Positions 17,484 through 27,625 of a stretch of DNA of 64,000 bases are shown in pieces; the stretch's first letter is position 1, and each line of letters starts with the position of its first letter. The notes below the pieces were generated by a model that ran no database searches, was not told where the DNA came from, and worked only from the letters and a program-made list of their open reading frames with translations. Origin of the DNA: Nodularia spumigena CCY9414 (GTDB taxonomy: Bacteria > Cyanobacteriota > Cyanobacteriia > Cyanobacteriales > Nostocaceae). The stretch lies in contig NZ_CP007203.1 of NCBI RefSeq assembly GCF_000340565.2, forward strand, positions 1,355,048 to 1,419,047, given 5' to 3'. Made by a program: the position numbers and the translations under genes.

Positions 17484-18187
17484 TCACAGATAAACCTCAA
17501 TCGGGTTAACCGGCTGACCATCCGACCATTCGCCCAAATTGAATTGTAACTCATCAGCCCTAGCACCAAAGCGGATAACTTGATCAAGTGCATACCAGAT
17601 ATAACGCCAGTTCAAATTATTTTCTCTACCCACACCATCTAAAACCGATTTCGCCAAAAAATTAGGAAAAAAGCTGGTGTCTATAGTCGCCTGTTCATGA
17701 TTAGCATACATTGGTTCATAGCCATGCTTATCAGTAAAAGAAAGAAACATTTTCTTGTGATTAGTGGCGATAAATTGGTTAAATGGTGTCACCCAATCTT
17801 GTTTAGGAATTACTGTATCCTCATTACCGTGGAGAATGGCCAGAGGTACATTTAAATTAATACCAGTTTCTTTAATATTAACTTGATCTTTAAAGCCTCC
17901 CAATTTATTAATTACACTACGCACAAAAGCCGGAATATTAGAATCTGAGGCGGGAAATGAGTGCTATAAATTTCCGATGCACCCAAAGCAAAACCATGTA
18001 GATAAATCACCGCCTGGGGAATACTCTCATTTTTGTAATATGGGTTTTCGGGAATATAGATTTTTACATAAGTTCCCTGATTACATTCACCATAAGTTTT
18101 AATTTGATAATTTGGTGATGTATAAATATTACTATAATCAGGTTTGGGCGGAGATTTAATGTTAAGGTTATAGGGTATGTTGTGCAT
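17484..18187 (-). pseudogene. Alpha/beta hydrolase with internal deletion and frameshift
   Basis: Two out-of-frame pieces belong to one gene. The upstream piece (17912-18187) carries the hydrolase start: VKIYIPENPYYKN, AVIYLHGFALGASEIY with the oxyanion-hole HG. The downstream piece (17484-17924) carries the end: LAILHGNEDTVIPKQDW with the catalytic Asp region and DKHGYEPMY with the catalytic His. The frame changes near 17950, and the middle of the fold, including the GxSxG nucleophile, is absent. This points to a deletion of over 100 codons rather than a simple frameshift, so the product should be inactive. The 5' end merges into the tandem repeat at 18174. Confidence 0.75.
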
Positions 18188-18926
18188 GGCTTTTAATGAA
18201 ATAAAGAACCTCACCCCCAACCCCTCTCCTTAGTAAGGAGAGGGGAGTATTGGATGTAAGTAAAAGGTATGTGAGAACAACTTTTTAGCAGAAAACTCAA
18301 TATTCCTGCTCCCTCTCCTTCATAAGGAGAGGGCTGGGGTGAGGTTTCATATTCAGGTTTGTGGGGTATGTTGTGCATGGCTTTTAATGAAATAAAGAAC
18401 CTCACCCCCAACCCCTCTCCTTAGTAAGGAGAGGGGAGTATTGGATGTAAGTAAAAGGTATGTGAGAACAACTTTTTAGCAGAAAACTCAATATTCCTGC
18501 TCCCTCTCCTTCATAAGGAGAGGGCTGGGGTGAGGTTTCATATTCAGGTTTGTGGGGTATGTTGTGCATGGCTTTTAATGAAATAAAGAACCTCACCCCC
18601 AACCCCTCTCCTTAGTAAGGAGAGGGGAGTATTGGATGTAAGTAAAAGGTATGTGAGAACAATTTTCAGCAGAAAACTCAATATTCCTGCTCCCTCTCCT
18701 TCATAAGGAGAGGGCTGGGGTGAGGTTTCATATTCAGGTTTGTGGGGTATGTTGTGCATGGTTATTTAATGAAATAAAGAACCTCACCCCCAACCCCTCT
18801 CCTTAGTAAGGAGAGGGGAGTATTGGATGTAAGTAAAAGGTATGTGAGAACAACTTTTCAGCAGAAAACTCAATATTCCTGCTCCCTCTCCTTCATAAGG
18901 AGAGGGCTGGGGTGAGGTTTCATAGA
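18174..18926. repeat. Four tandem copies of a 191-bp repeat
   Basis: Copies begin at about 18174, 18365, 18556 and 18746 (GGTATGTTGTGCATGG marks each). Copies are almost identical; the third is one base shorter. Each contains two CTCACC-type palindromic repeats (CCCTCTCCTT...AAGGAGAGGG) in opposite orientation around a spacer with GTATTGGATGTAAG. On the minus strand each unit is an open frame of about 63 codons, but this is a by-product of the repeat; there is no sign of a real protein. Confidence 0.9.
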
Positions 18927-19014
18927 GTTTATACCTAAGTCGCCACGCCAGCTACACAAAAAATGAGATGCTTTCTATTTAATTTCTATCCATAACAGCT
19001 TTTTCAATATTATC

Positions 19015-21909
19015 TCACCTAGAGCGTAATAACTGCACAAAGGTATTACTTACCGTATTATCCTTAGTATCAGCAGCGTATTGAATCAATGCTTCCCGCA
19101 GTTCTTTGGCTGCATCTAAGGGTAATAAAGTCGCTAACAAAAAATAAACCCCACGAAATCGGGGGTCACTCATTCTATCAACTAATAATCTTTCGGCGGC
19201 ATCATTTTCACCGATAAAGTTCTGCACCAAGAAGAAATCCATAATTTTATCGTGGCGGAAGTACCATTCTTGCTTGGCTTCTTCTTTTTCCTTCCACTGA
19301 CGGCTGACTACCATTTTGTATTTTTCATCTGCTAAAGACATGACAACTTGGTGAAATTCATCCGCAGGTAAAGCTTGTTTATCTTGCAGTCGCATTTCAT
19401 AGACGGCGGCTGAGAATTTCTTTAATGGAAATTCTTGATTCCATTCTTTAAGGTATTCTGCCGCCATCAAATTATATTGTTCTTCTTGCAGGTGAAATAA
19501 GTTAGGATATTTGCCTTGTGATATCATTAGGGCAACCATAGTTAAATCCATTGGATTAGAAAGAATCCGGTAAGCTGCGTCTAATTCTTCTGGGGCTTGC
19601 TGAGAATTGAGGGCTGATTTCAGGTAATCAATACAAGCTGTTTTGTAATCTTCGCCTTGAACTTTGGCATCTTGGGGTAGTTGCGGTTGACGGGAAATCA
19701 GAAACTCTTCTATTTGTTGTTTTTCTAAAGACTGCAATTTATATATTTTCGCGGTTGAGGGTGGTGTCCACTCTAGGGGCTGGGTAGTCATGATAATATT
19801 GCCCCGGAAATAGCTTTCCACAAAGTGGGTGATTTTTGCTCGTGTTTCGGCGGTGACTTCGTTGAGTCCGTCAATGCAGATATCTATCGCGCCACTGTAA
19901 ATCAGGTTTTTTAGGAAATCGGCATCTTGGGCTTGACCGTGTAGTTTGTCTTGAATTGCTTCAATTACGCCTTTCGCACATTTCTGGGCGGGGAGGAAAA
20001 CCACAATGCGCTGGGAGTTTTGCAGCAAATGGCGGAGAAACATCGACTTACCTAAACCAGATTCACCTTCTAAAATGATTTGTCCTTGAATACTGGGTAA
20101 AGCCTCGGTAATGGGGATAATGTCGTCTGAACCGGGAATTTTGACTCTGGACTCTGGGAAGTATGATTGGGTATTAAAATTATCTAAACGGGCATCGGCT
20201 AATAGGGAAGGTTTGAAGGGTTCAAATAATTTGCGGCGGAAGGGTGGAAACCAGGTGAGGAGAAAGCCCACATAGCCAATACCACCAATGCGTCTTACCC
20301 AAGGGTTCCAGAAGAAGATGGCTTGGACTTGGGGAAATTTGGGGTAGGCAAAGATGAGGGCTAACCAAAAGGCTGCGTGAGTGATGATGGTGATTCTGGT
20401 GTTGAAAAACCATTGCCGATATTCCACATTATTAATTACTGACTGTAGTGTATTAGCGTGAGTGGAGTTAACTTTTTTGAGATTGCTGTAATGATTTTGC
20501 AATAATTTAATATTCTGAGCTTTCCAGATAATTGTTTTGTTGGCAGCAACTTCGGAAATTTGTCGTTCCAGCTCTCTTTGCAATTCTGGCAGAGAATCAC
20601 GATGTTTCCAAGCTGTCTGGAAAACTGTCATTGCTTCCACTCCCTCATTATGATTTAGTTTATTTGGTGGCATTTTAGGCTTACCAACCCATTGCATGAG
20701 GGTTTCTACTTGTGCTTTACCACCTCCCAAAAAATGAGCTAAAAACCTAATTTGACCAATCTCAGAGGGATAATAGTGAACTGAATCTAGAACTGGCACA
20801 ACAACAGGCAAATCTTGCTGCCCTATTTTTATGAGTGCCTGTGCTGCTACACTACGGACATCAGAGTCAGAATCTTTGAGCAGGAGGGCAACTTGTGGAG
20901 CTTGTTCCTTGGCTTGCATCTGCCCTAGTGCCTGTGCTGCTGCATTACGGACATTCCAGTCAGAATCTTTGAGCAGGAGGGCAACTTGTGGAACTACTTC
21001 CTTGGCTTGCATCTGCCCTAGTGCCTGTGCTGCTGCATTACGGACATTCCAGTCAGAATCTTTGAGCAGGAGGGCAACTTGTGGAACTACTTCCTTGGCT
21101 TGCATCTGCCCTAGTGCCTGTGCTGCTGCATTACGGACATTCCAGTCAGAATCTTTGAGCAGGAGGGCAACTTGTGGAACTACTTCCTTGGCTTGCATCT
21201 GCCCTAGTGCGTATGCTGCTGCTCTACGGACATTCGGGTCAGAATCTTTGAGCAGGAGGGCAACTTGTGGAACTACTTCCTTGGCTTGCATCTGCCCTAG
21301 TGCCTGTGCTGCTGCATTACGGACATTCCAGTCAGAATCTTTGAGCAGGAGGGCAACTTGTGGAACTACTTCCTTGGCTTGCATCTGCCCTAGTGCCTGT
21401 GCTGCTGCATAACGGACATCAGGGTCAGAATCTTTGAGCAGGAGGGCAACTTGTGGAGCTTGTTCCTTGGCTTGCATCTGCCCTAGTGCCTGTGCTGCTG
21501 CTCTACGGACATACGTTTCAGAATCTTTGAGCAGGAGGGCAAGTTGTGGAACTACTTCCTTGGCTTGCATCTGCCCTAGTGCCTCTGCTGCTGCACTACG
21601 GGAAACTGCGGAATCTTTATCTTGCAACTGTTCGGCAAGCTTTTTTACAAGCTCATCATAATTTTTTATCTGGGATTTAGGGTTATCTAGCTGATATTCC
21701 TGTAAGTGTTCTGCTGCTTTAGCCCTGACTTCTGGTATTGGGTCTGTTAGGGCTGCTACGATACCGTTAATCTGCCATGCTTCTGGTTTGGGCTTAGGTT
21801 TTTCTGTAGCACTAACCCAAGGCAAGGAGAGGAAGAGAGTTAGGAGTAGGGTAAAACAGAAAAGGAAAAAGAGGGATAGCTTGTTGGTGTGTCTGGGCGT
21901 AGTGAGCAT
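19015..21909 (-). CDS. HEAT-repeat / NACHT-type NTPase membrane protein
   Basis: A 964-residue protein. Residues 1-35 are a signal or anchor (LFFLFCFTLLLTLFLSLP). About 50-375 form around ten HEAT/PBS-lyase-like repeats, most with the unit GQMQAKEVVPQVALLLKDSD. A helical and membrane portion (about 490-560) follows, then a NACHT-like NTPase: Walker A GESGLGKS near 615-622, Walker B IDICIDGLNEV near 660, and a helical C-terminal part typical of STAND proteins. The HEAT region probably senses or scaffolds, and the NTPase acts as a switch. The HEAT units are 93-bp DNA repeats nearly identical in sequence, so repeat number may vary between strains. There is no recognisable effector domain. No partner gene is adjacent. 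Confidence 0.8.
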   Translation of the reverse strand: MLTTPRHTNKLSLFFLFCFTLLLTLFLSLPWVSATEKPKPKPEAWQINGIVAALTDPIPEVRAKAAEHLQEYQLDNPKSQIKNYDELVKKLAEQLQDKDSAVSRSAAAEALGQMQAKEVVPQLALLLKDSETYVRRAAAQALGQMQAKEQAPQVALLLKDSDPDVRYAAAQALGQMQAKEVVPQVALLLKDSDWNVRNAAAQALGQMQAKEVVPQVALLLKDSDPNVRRAAAYALGQMQAKEVVPQVALLLKDSDWNVRNAAAQALGQMQAKEVVPQVALLLKDSDWNVRNAAAQALGQMQAKEVVPQVALLLKDSDWNVRNAAAQALGQMQAKEQAPQVALLLKDSDSDVRSVAAQALIKIGQQDLPVVVPVLDSVHYYPSEIGQIRFLAHFLGGGKAQVETLMQWVGKPKMPPNKLNHNEGVEAMTVFQTAWKHRDSLPELQRELERQISEVAANKTIIWKAQNIKLLQNHYSNLKKVNSTHANTLQSVINNVEYRQWFFNTRITIITHAAFWLALIFAYPKFPQVQAIFFWNPWVRRIGGIGYVGFLLTWFPPFRRKLFEPFKPSLLADARLDNFNTQSYFPESRVKIPGSDDIIPITEALPSIQGQIILEGESGLGKSMFLRHLLQNSQRIVVFLPAQKCAKGVIEAIQDKLHGQAQDADFLKNLIYSGAIDICIDGLNEVTAETRAKITHFVESYFRGNIIMTTQPLEWTPPSTAKIYKLQSLEKQQIEEFLISRQPQLPQDAKVQGEDYKTACIDYLKSALNSQQAPEELDAAYRILSNPMDLTMVALMISQGKYPNLFHLQEEQYNLMAAEYLKEWNQEFPLKKFSAAVYEMRLQDKQALPADEFHQVVMSLADEKYKMVVSRQWKEKEEAKQEWYFRHDKIMDFFLVQNFIGENDAAERLLVDRMSDPRFRGVYFLLATLLPLDAAKELREALIQYAADTKDNTVSNTFVQLLRSR

Positions 21910-22283
21910 AATTTTGGGCGATATGGCAGATTACACGCGGTTATCGGTATCATATCAGCCTTACCCAAAATTCTAAAGGTTAAAAAATTAAAGAATTATA
22001 GCGGTTTTCAGTTGAGTGAAATAATATTTTTTTTAACGCAAAGGTTCGCGGAGGTAAACGCAAAGGGGCGCGGAGTATAATGTTGAGCTACGCCAAGTTA
22101 TGCCTGGGTTTTTATTCATAAATGAACCCTCACCCCAAGGATTTTATCGGGTTTACGGCGCAATCTTCATCATGTAAGCCTACGCAAAACCTTTTTTTAT
22201 CGTTAGGATGAGGGGCTTTCCCTTTATTCACCAAATGTATATTTCAACAAATCGGGGATCTGAGTTTCTCGGTAAAGAGCTAA

Positions 22284-22388
22284 TCAGCCAGGATTGTTAG
22301 ATATATTGGTATTTTTCTTGTCCTTTTTTTTGTCAGCATCTTTTTTGGGTTTTTTCACTTCTTTATTGCTCTTTTTTTCTTTAGACAT
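22284..22388 (-). CDS. Small lysine-rich protein (34 aa)
   Basis: ATG at 22388 is preceded by GGAGAG with good spacing (complement of 22394-22399). The predicted peptide begins MSKEKKSNKEVKKPKKDADK and ends in SNNPG, about 40 percent lysine, with no hydrophobic segment. Such a composition suggests a disordered, nucleic-acid- or membrane-surface-binding peptide, but no function can be named. Support is limited to the ribosome-binding site and biased composition. Confidence 0.45.
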   Translation of the reverse strand: MSKEKKSNKEVKKPKKDADKKKDKKNTNISNNPG

Positions 22389-22647
22389 AATGACTCTCCA
22401 AGGTAGTGATAAATAAAGTAGCTACAGCGCCAGTAAACTCTTTTTCAAAAAAGATTCTTTTACAAAAAGTCTTTGTTTTCAAAATCAAGAATCTTCAAGT
22501 TTTCTATTCAGCAATAATAGATATTTTATTTAATCGTAAGCTTTAATTATAGCAGTTATATTTACTAAATAATTGTATATAAGTAAAAATCTTTTTTTTG
22601 TTACTTAGATGTGTTTTAATTGTAAGGATTATTTGATACAGGATGCC

Positions 22648-22760
22648 ACTAGTACCGCAAGGCGGAAGTCAAAAGTCAAAAGTCAAAAGTCAAAAGTCTG
22701 ACTTTATAGGCTTTTGATTGATTTTAAATGGTTGTCCTATTTACGCCGTACTGTACTAGT
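22648..22760 (+). repeat. ACTAGTACCGC element, copy A
   Basis: A 113-bp element bounded by ACTAGTAC and GTACTAGT. It starts 'accgcaaggcgg', carries tandem AAAAGTC units, then GGCTTTTGATTG and ends TTTACGCCGTACTGTACTAG. The same layout occurs at 29737-29849, 58592-58695 (inverted) and 63365-63474. No coding capacity; probably a non-autonomous mobile repeat. Confidence 0.8.
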
Positions 22761-22870
22761 TGAAAACTTGTCACATATCTGGCGATGGTGGCTGAATTTG
22801 GGTGAGGATGTCTCCCGCCTCGTGCCAAATGTTAGTAAACTGTGGGAACGCCAAGTTAAAACATTGTCCT

Positions 22871-25021
22871 ATGACTGCATTTTTATTAGAAGTTGGTACA
22901 GAAGAACTACCCGCAAGTTTCCTCAGTGATGCCATATTACAATGGCGATCGCGCATTCCCCAAAGTTTAGCAGCTAATAGCCTCAGCAGCGCTGCTGTGG
23001 AAGTTTACGGTACTCCCAGACGGTTGGCGGTTCTCATCACAGGTCTACCATCCCAGCAACCAGACCGGGAAGAGGAAATTAAGGGACCTCCCGCCCAAGC
23101 TGCTTTTAAGAATGGTCAGCCCACACCAGCAGCCACAGGGTTTGCGAAAAAGCAAGGTGTGGATATCACTACTTTGGAAATTCGCCCCACTGAGAAGGGG
23201 GATTTTGTCTTTGTAAAAAAAAGCATTCCCGGTCGTCCTGTGGCGGAAATTCTCACAGAATTAATTCCGCAGTGGATTTCTGGTTTGGAAGGAAAGCGGT
23301 TAATGCGCTGGGGTAATGGGGAGATGAAGTTTTCTCGCCCTATTCGCTGGCTGGTGGCTTTGTTAGATGATACAGTTTTACCCATTGAATTGGTGAATGG
23401 ATCAAAGACAATTACAAGCGATCGCATTACCTACGGTCATCGTGTCTTACATCCCGCAACTGTAACCATTTCTGAAGCGACAGATTACGTCAACACCCTA
23501 CGCAATGCTTTTGTGATCGTTGAACCAGAAGCACGGGCTAATATTATTCAAAGGGAAGTAGAAGCAGCAGCCGAAAAAGCCGGCGGTTCGACAATATTTT
23601 ACCCCGATTTGTTAAAAGAAGTCACCAATTTAGTAGAATATCCTTCTGCCGTCGTCGGTAAATTTGAACCAGAATTTTTAGAGTTACCTACGGAGGTAAT
23701 TACAGAAGTGATGGTCACACACCAGCGTTATTTTCCCGTATTTAAAGCGGCTGAAACTAAAGAATTATTACCTAATTTTATCACAGTTTCTAACGGCGAT
23801 CCCACCAAAGCAGATATTATCGCTATCGGAAATGAAAGGGTAATTCGTGCCAGATTAGCTGATGGTAAATTCTTCTATAAAGCTGATTTAGCAAAACCTT
23901 TAGTCAGCTATTTACCGCAGTTAGAAACAGTCACATTCCAAGAAGAATTAGGTTCAGTTCGTGATAAAGTAGATAGAATAGTCACCATTGCCGATTACAT
24001 TAGCCGGCAATTAGAATTAGAGCCAAACAAACGCGAAAAAACCGAACGGGCGGCTTTATTATGTAAAGCTGATTTGGTTTCGCAAATGGTGTATGAATTC
24101 CCAGAATTGCAAGGCATTATGGGCGAAAAATATGCTTTAGCTAGTGGGGAAGATGCCGAAGTAGCCAGCGCCATTGTTCAACATTATTTACCCACAGGTG
24201 CAGGTGATATTTTACCGGAAACTCTCACAGGTCAAATTGTCGGTTTAGCCGATAGATTAGATACTTTAGTCAGCATCTTTGGCTTGGGTTTAATTCCCAC
24301 AGGTTCCTCAGATCCCTTTGCGTTGCGTCGGGCGGCAAATGCGGTAGTTAATATTACTTGGTTTGCGAATTTGCCGATTAATTTAGAAAAGTTATTAACG
24401 CAAATAGCCACAGATTTTGCTGCGAAATACAATAAAGAACAAGATAAATTAATTGCAGCTTTGCAAGAGTTTTTCTTACAACGTATTCGCACCTTACTAC
24501 AAGATGAAAAGCAAATTGACTATGACCTAGTAAACGCCGTTTTGGGAGAAAATGACCGAGAATATACAGAACGGGCGTTACAGGATTTGCTAGATGTACG
24601 CGATCGCGCCTTATATCTGCAACAAATCCGCAAAGATGGTACTCTAGATAAAATCTACGAAACTGTCAACCGTTCCACTAGACTAGCCGCCCAAGGTGAT
24701 TTGGACTTCCAGCAGCTAGAACCGACAAGTTTAATTCAACCCGAACTATTCCAAAAGTCCTCTGAGCAAGCATTTTACAACGCCCTGCTAGAATTAGTCC
24801 CACAAACTCAAGCAGCGAAAGAAACCCGCAATTATCAACTATTGATAGCAACACTAGAAAAAATTGCGCCCACCGTGGCTAGTTTCTTTGATGGCGAAGA
24901 CAGCGTTTTAGTCATGGACCCCAATCCAGATATTAAACGCAATCGGCTACACTTACTCGGATTACTGCGGAATCATGCCCGTGTGTTGGCTGACTTTGGT
25001 GCTATTGTCAAAAATTTGTAG
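22871..25021 (+). CDS. glyS: Glycyl-tRNA synthetase beta subunit
   Basis: The protein of about 716 residues begins [19 protein letters not shown], the canonical GlyS start, so the ATG at 22871 is chosen over 22802. Further family segments include [23 protein letters not shown] (given here in part), [21 protein letters not shown] and [13 protein letters not shown]. With the alpha subunit (GlyQ, not in this window) it forms the alpha2beta2 enzyme that charges tRNA-Gly; the beta chain holds the tRNA-binding and HD-type domains. Housekeeping gene, separate from its alpha partner as is common in cyanobacteria. Confidence 0.95.
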   Translation: MTAFLLEVGTEELPASFLSDAILQWRSRIPQSLAANSLSSAAVEVYGTPRRLAVLITGLPSQQPDREEEIKGPPAQAAFKNGQPTPAATGFAKKQGVDITTLEIRPTEKGDFVFVKKSIPGRPVAEILTELIPQWISGLEGKRLMRWGNGEMKFSRPIRWLVALLDDTVLPIELVNGSKTITSDRITYGHRVLHPATVTISEATDYVNTLRNAFVIVEPEARANIIQREVEAAAEKAGGSTIFYPDLLKEVTNLVEYPSAVVGKFEPEFLELPTEVITEVMVTHQRYFPVFKAAETKELLPNFITVSNGDPTKADIIAIGNERVIRARLADGKFFYKADLAKPLVSYLPQLETVTFQEELGSVRDKVDRIVTIADYISRQLELEPNKREKTERAALLCKADLVSQMVYEFPELQGIMGEKYALASGEDAEVASAIVQHYLPTGAGDILPETLTGQIVGLADRLDTLVSIFGLGLIPTGSSDPFALRRAANAVVNITWFANLPINLEKLLTQIATDFAAKYNKEQDKLIAALQEFFLQRIRTLLQDEKQIDYDLVNAVLGENDREYTERALQDLLDVRDRALYLQQIRKDGTLDKIYETVNRSTRLAAQGDLDFQQLEPTSLIQPELFQKSSEQAFYNALLELVPQTQAAKETRNYQLLIATLEKIAPTVASFFDGEDSVLVMDPNPDIKRNRLHLLGLLRNHARVLADFGAIVKNL

Positions 25022-25104
25022 CCTCATGCAACAAAAAATTGTGTAATTGTTGCCAATAAGCGTTAATATAATGAGTGCTTAACCAGGGAACTCTGCTACA
25101 GTCT

Positions 25105-26472
25105 ATGCCTAGAGCTTCAGTAATTGGATTAGGAAAGTCCGGTGTTGCTACGGCGAGATTGTTGAAACGGGAAGGTTGGGAGGTAGTGCTAAGTGATAGT
25201 AACACCTCCCCCAGCCTCCTAAAACAACAACAAGAACTCGCCACTGAACAAATCACTGCAAAATTGGGGCATTCTCTTGATTTAAATGGCACTGATTTAT
25301 CTGATTTAATTGTTGTTAGTCCTGGCGTACCTTGGGATATTCCCGTGTTAGTCAAGGCGCGAGAATTAGGCATTGAAACTATCGGCGAAATGGAACTCGC
25401 TTGGCGATATTTACAAGCTTCCCCCTGGGTGGGTATTACTGGCACGAATGGTAAAACCACGACTACCGCTTTAATTGCCGCCATATTTCAAGCCGCCGGA
25501 TTAAATGCCCCTGCCTGTGGTAATATTGGTTATGCTGCCTGTGAAGTTGCGTTATCTGAAAAACTGCCAGATTGGGTAATAGCAGAAATTAGCAGTTATC
25601 AAATAGAATCTTCAGTTACTCTCGCTCCCCGCATCGGCATTTGGACGACTTTTACACCAGACCATCTCGCCCGTCATAAGACTTTAGAAAATTACTACAA
25701 TATCAAAGCTAACTTATTAAAGCAGTCCCATTTTCAAGTATTTAATGGTGATGACTCCTATTTAAATAAAATGGGTATTAGTCATTGGCCGGATGCTTAT
25801 TGGACAAGTGTTAAAGGTGAAGATTTTTTAGTTAGTGAACAAGGCTTTTATATCGAAGATGGTTGGGTTGTGGAAAAGTTAAAACCAACCTCGAAACCAG
25901 AAAGAGTAATCTCAGCCTCAGCTTTGCGAATGGTAGGAGAACATAACCTGCAAAATCTTTTAATGGCTGTTGCTGCGGCGCGGTTAGCAGAAATTTCACA
26001 CGATGCTATTGATATTGCAATTCGCAAATTCTCTGGTGTTCCCCATCGTTTAGAACATATTTGCAGTTGGGAAGGTATTGATTTTATTAATGATAGCAAA
26101 GCCACTAATTATGATGCGGCTGAAGTTGGGTTAGTCTCTGTGAATAGTCCCGCAATTTTGATTGCTGGTGGTGAAGCTAAACCGGGTGATGATAATGGCT
26201 GGTTAAGTAAAATTCAAGCTAAAGCTGCTGCGGTTTTATTAATTGGTAGTGCTGCACCCGCTTTTGCTCAACGTCTGCACTCGGTGGGTTATACTAATTA
26301 TGAAATTGTGGAAACGATGGCGAAGGCTGTTCCTCGGTCAGCAGCATTAGCTCAAGAATATCACGCGTCTGTGGTGTTGTTGTCTCCGGCTTGTGCGAGT
26401 TTTGATCAGTATCCTAATTTTGAGGCGCGGGGTGATGATTTTCGCCATTTGTGTCTGGCTTGGGTGGGGTGA
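25105..26472 (+). CDS. murD: UDP-N-acetylmuramoyl-L-alanine--D-glutamate ligase MurD
   Basis: About 455 residues. It starts [20 protein letters not shown] (Rossmann-like UMAG-binding domain), has the Mur ligase ATP loop [15 protein letters not shown], the [10 protein letters not shown] segment, and [16 protein letters not shown] in the C-terminal domain. It adds D-glutamate to UDP-MurNAc-L-Ala in the cytoplasm during peptidoglycan synthesis. The frame also allows a GTG at 25075; the ATG at 25105 gives the usual N-terminus. It follows glyS by 83 bases. Confidence 0.95.
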   Translation: MPRASVIGLGKSGVATARLLKREGWEVVLSDSNTSPSLLKQQQELATEQITAKLGHSLDLNGTDLSDLIVVSPGVPWDIPVLVKARELGIETIGEMELAWRYLQASPWVGITGTNGKTTTTALIAAIFQAAGLNAPACGNIGYAACEVALSEKLPDWVIAEISSYQIESSVTLAPRIGIWTTFTPDHLARHKTLENYYNIKANLLKQSHFQVFNGDDSYLNKMGISHWPDAYWTSVKGEDFLVSEQGFYIEDGWVVEKLKPTSKPERVISASALRMVGEHNLQNLLMAVAAARLAEISHDAIDIAIRKFSGVPHRLEHICSWEGIDFINDSKATNYDAAEVGLVSVNSPAILIAGGEAKPGDDNGWLSKIQAKAAAVLLIGSAAPAFAQRLHSVGYTNYEIVETMAKAVPRSAALAQEYHASVVLLSPACASFDQYPNFEARGDDFRHLCLAWVG

Positions 26473-26550
26473 AGGTTCACGCAGAGGCGCAGAGGCGCAG
26501 AGGAAGAAATTCAGAGTAAAATGTAAGCAGCAAGAAATTTATCTGTTTTT

Positions 26551-26715
26551 ATGAGTGTAAAATTTGATGCCGATAAGGATAAGTTACAGGAAGTCTCTAA
26601 TATTAAGATAAATCAAGATTCTGAGTCTGAAAGGGTTTTATGTGATCATTGTCGGCGCACTGCTACTAATGGTATTAAATGTAAGGGCATTTGTGTGGCT
26701 GACAATGATTATTAA
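26551..26715 (+). CDS. Small protein with paired CxxC-type motifs (54 aa)
   Basis: ATG at 26551, stop at 26713-26715. The sequence starts MSVKFDADKDKLQ and has CDHC (residues 36-39) and CKGIC near the C-terminus, four cysteines that could bind one zinc or iron. It is 78 bases downstream of murD with a repeat in between. Its function is unknown. The cysteine spacing and hydrophilic composition make it more likely than chance to be coding. Confidence 0.5.
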   Translation: MSVKFDADKDKLQEVSNIKINQDSESERVLCDHCRRTATNGIKCKGICVADNDY

Positions 26716-26764
26716 TTTTTCTCTGACGCACCAGGCGCACCAGAGTTAGTATACCCCCTTTTGA

Positions 26765-27544
26765 TTATACTTTTAATGCCCGCTTTTGTAATTGTAGTTC
26801 TAGGCGATCGCCTGGTTTTGGTTCTATAACTCTTGTCGTCAAATTGTTTTGATTTAGTAAGGAATTAAATTCTTCTTTGCTTCCTTCCGCTTTTAAGAAT
26901 TTTGTCAGCAAACCTTCAAAAATTACGTCTCCACCCGCAGCTGTGGGAAGCATGATTTGTGGTTGTAACCACTGTGCAACTTCTAATGCGCTCTTTCTAC
27001 CTTTAATAATTGGCAAACCTAAAGGTAGTGTAACATCCACAATTGGCGTAATGACCACATCAACTGGTGCAAACTTTTTAACTTCTGGGGAATGCGACCC
27101 ATGAGGCTCATAGTACAGTGTTAAACCAGTGCTGACTTCTTTGAGCAAATAACCATTTTCTACCAGGTTATAACCCACTGTAGACCCAGGAACAGCAGTA
27201 ATTTCTACTTGCTGATTTAAGTTGAAAGTTGCCCCATGAGCTAGAGATGTTACGGAAGTATAACCCAAACCCGGTAATAATTTTGCCGCATTGGGAGAAG
27301 CCACAACTTGAATTTTGTGGTCAAGCTGCTTGAGAGTTTCTGGATGAGCATGATCTTCCAAACCTTGAGACAGCAGAATTAGATCAATATTCTCTGGTAT
27401 GGGGCGTTCTTGTGGTCGAGAACCTTTGAAAAACCAATCCAAATTACCAAAAGTTAAGGAACCCACCAGCCAAGGGTCAAGTAATATGCGTTGGTTTCCG
27501 ATTTCCAGTAGCCAACTATTGCTGTCTAACCAAGTTAAGTACAT
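26765..27544 (-). CDS. Metallo-beta-lactamase-fold protein (degenerate metal site)
   Basis: About 259 residues from the ATG at 27544 (MYLTWLDSNSWLLEIGNQ). The fold is recognisable from LLDPWLVG, the strand-loop ILLSQGLEDHAHPETL, HGATFNL, and YYEPHGSHSPE. In the canonical family the metal motif is HxHxDH; here the first two His are replaced (SQGLEDH), leaving only the DH pair. It therefore may bind one metal or act non-hydrolytically. UlaG-like relatives with this change occur in cyanobacteria. The longer start at 27589 adds 15 residues with no family support. Substrate unknown. Confidence 0.7.
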   Translation of the reverse strand: MYLTWLDSNSWLLEIGNQRILLDPWLVGSLTFGNLDWFFKGSRPQERPIPENIDLILLSQGLEDHAHPETLKQLDHKIQVVASPNAAKLLPGLGYTSVTSLAHGATFNLNQQVEITAVPGSTVGYNLVENGYLLKEVSTGLTLYYEPHGSHSPEVKKFAPVDVVITPIVDVTLPLGLPIIKGRKSALEVAQWLQPQIMLPTAAGGDVIFEGLLTKFLKAEGSKEEFNSLLNQNNLTTRVIEPKPGDRLELQLQKRALKV

Positions 27545-27625
27545 AACTAAATTAAAAATAACACCTACCTTTATTATGGATGGGTTCACCTCTCATTTCC
27601 AGTTTATGATCAGGCTTTGTTGACT

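Larger units (their letters stand above)
21910..22870. other. Repeat-rich intergenic region
   Basis: Between the HEAT-NACHT gene and glyS. It contains 'aacgcaaagg.gcgcggag' repeats (22035-22077), an incomplete CTCACCCC repeat (about 22127), the small lysine-rich ORF (22284-22388, listed separately), an AT-rich stretch with a weak AAGATTCTT/AAGAATCTT symmetry (about 22450-22497), and the ACTAGTACCGC element (22648-22760). The glyS promoter is presumably within 22760-22870. Confidence 0.5.

Noticed and set aside
18211-18759. Three near-identical 66-71-residue minus-strand ORFs
   Set aside because: They are read-through of the 191-bp repeat and contain palindromic repeat sequence, not a protein family.
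18174-18926. Possible CRISPR array
   Set aside because: Unit is 191 bp with identical 'spacers'; this is a tandem duplication, not repeat-spacer structure.
20831-21661. Long plus-strand frames opposite the HEAT repeats
   Set aside because: Their repeating Cys/Ala pattern is the antisense of the 93-bp HEAT units; no start signal or family support.
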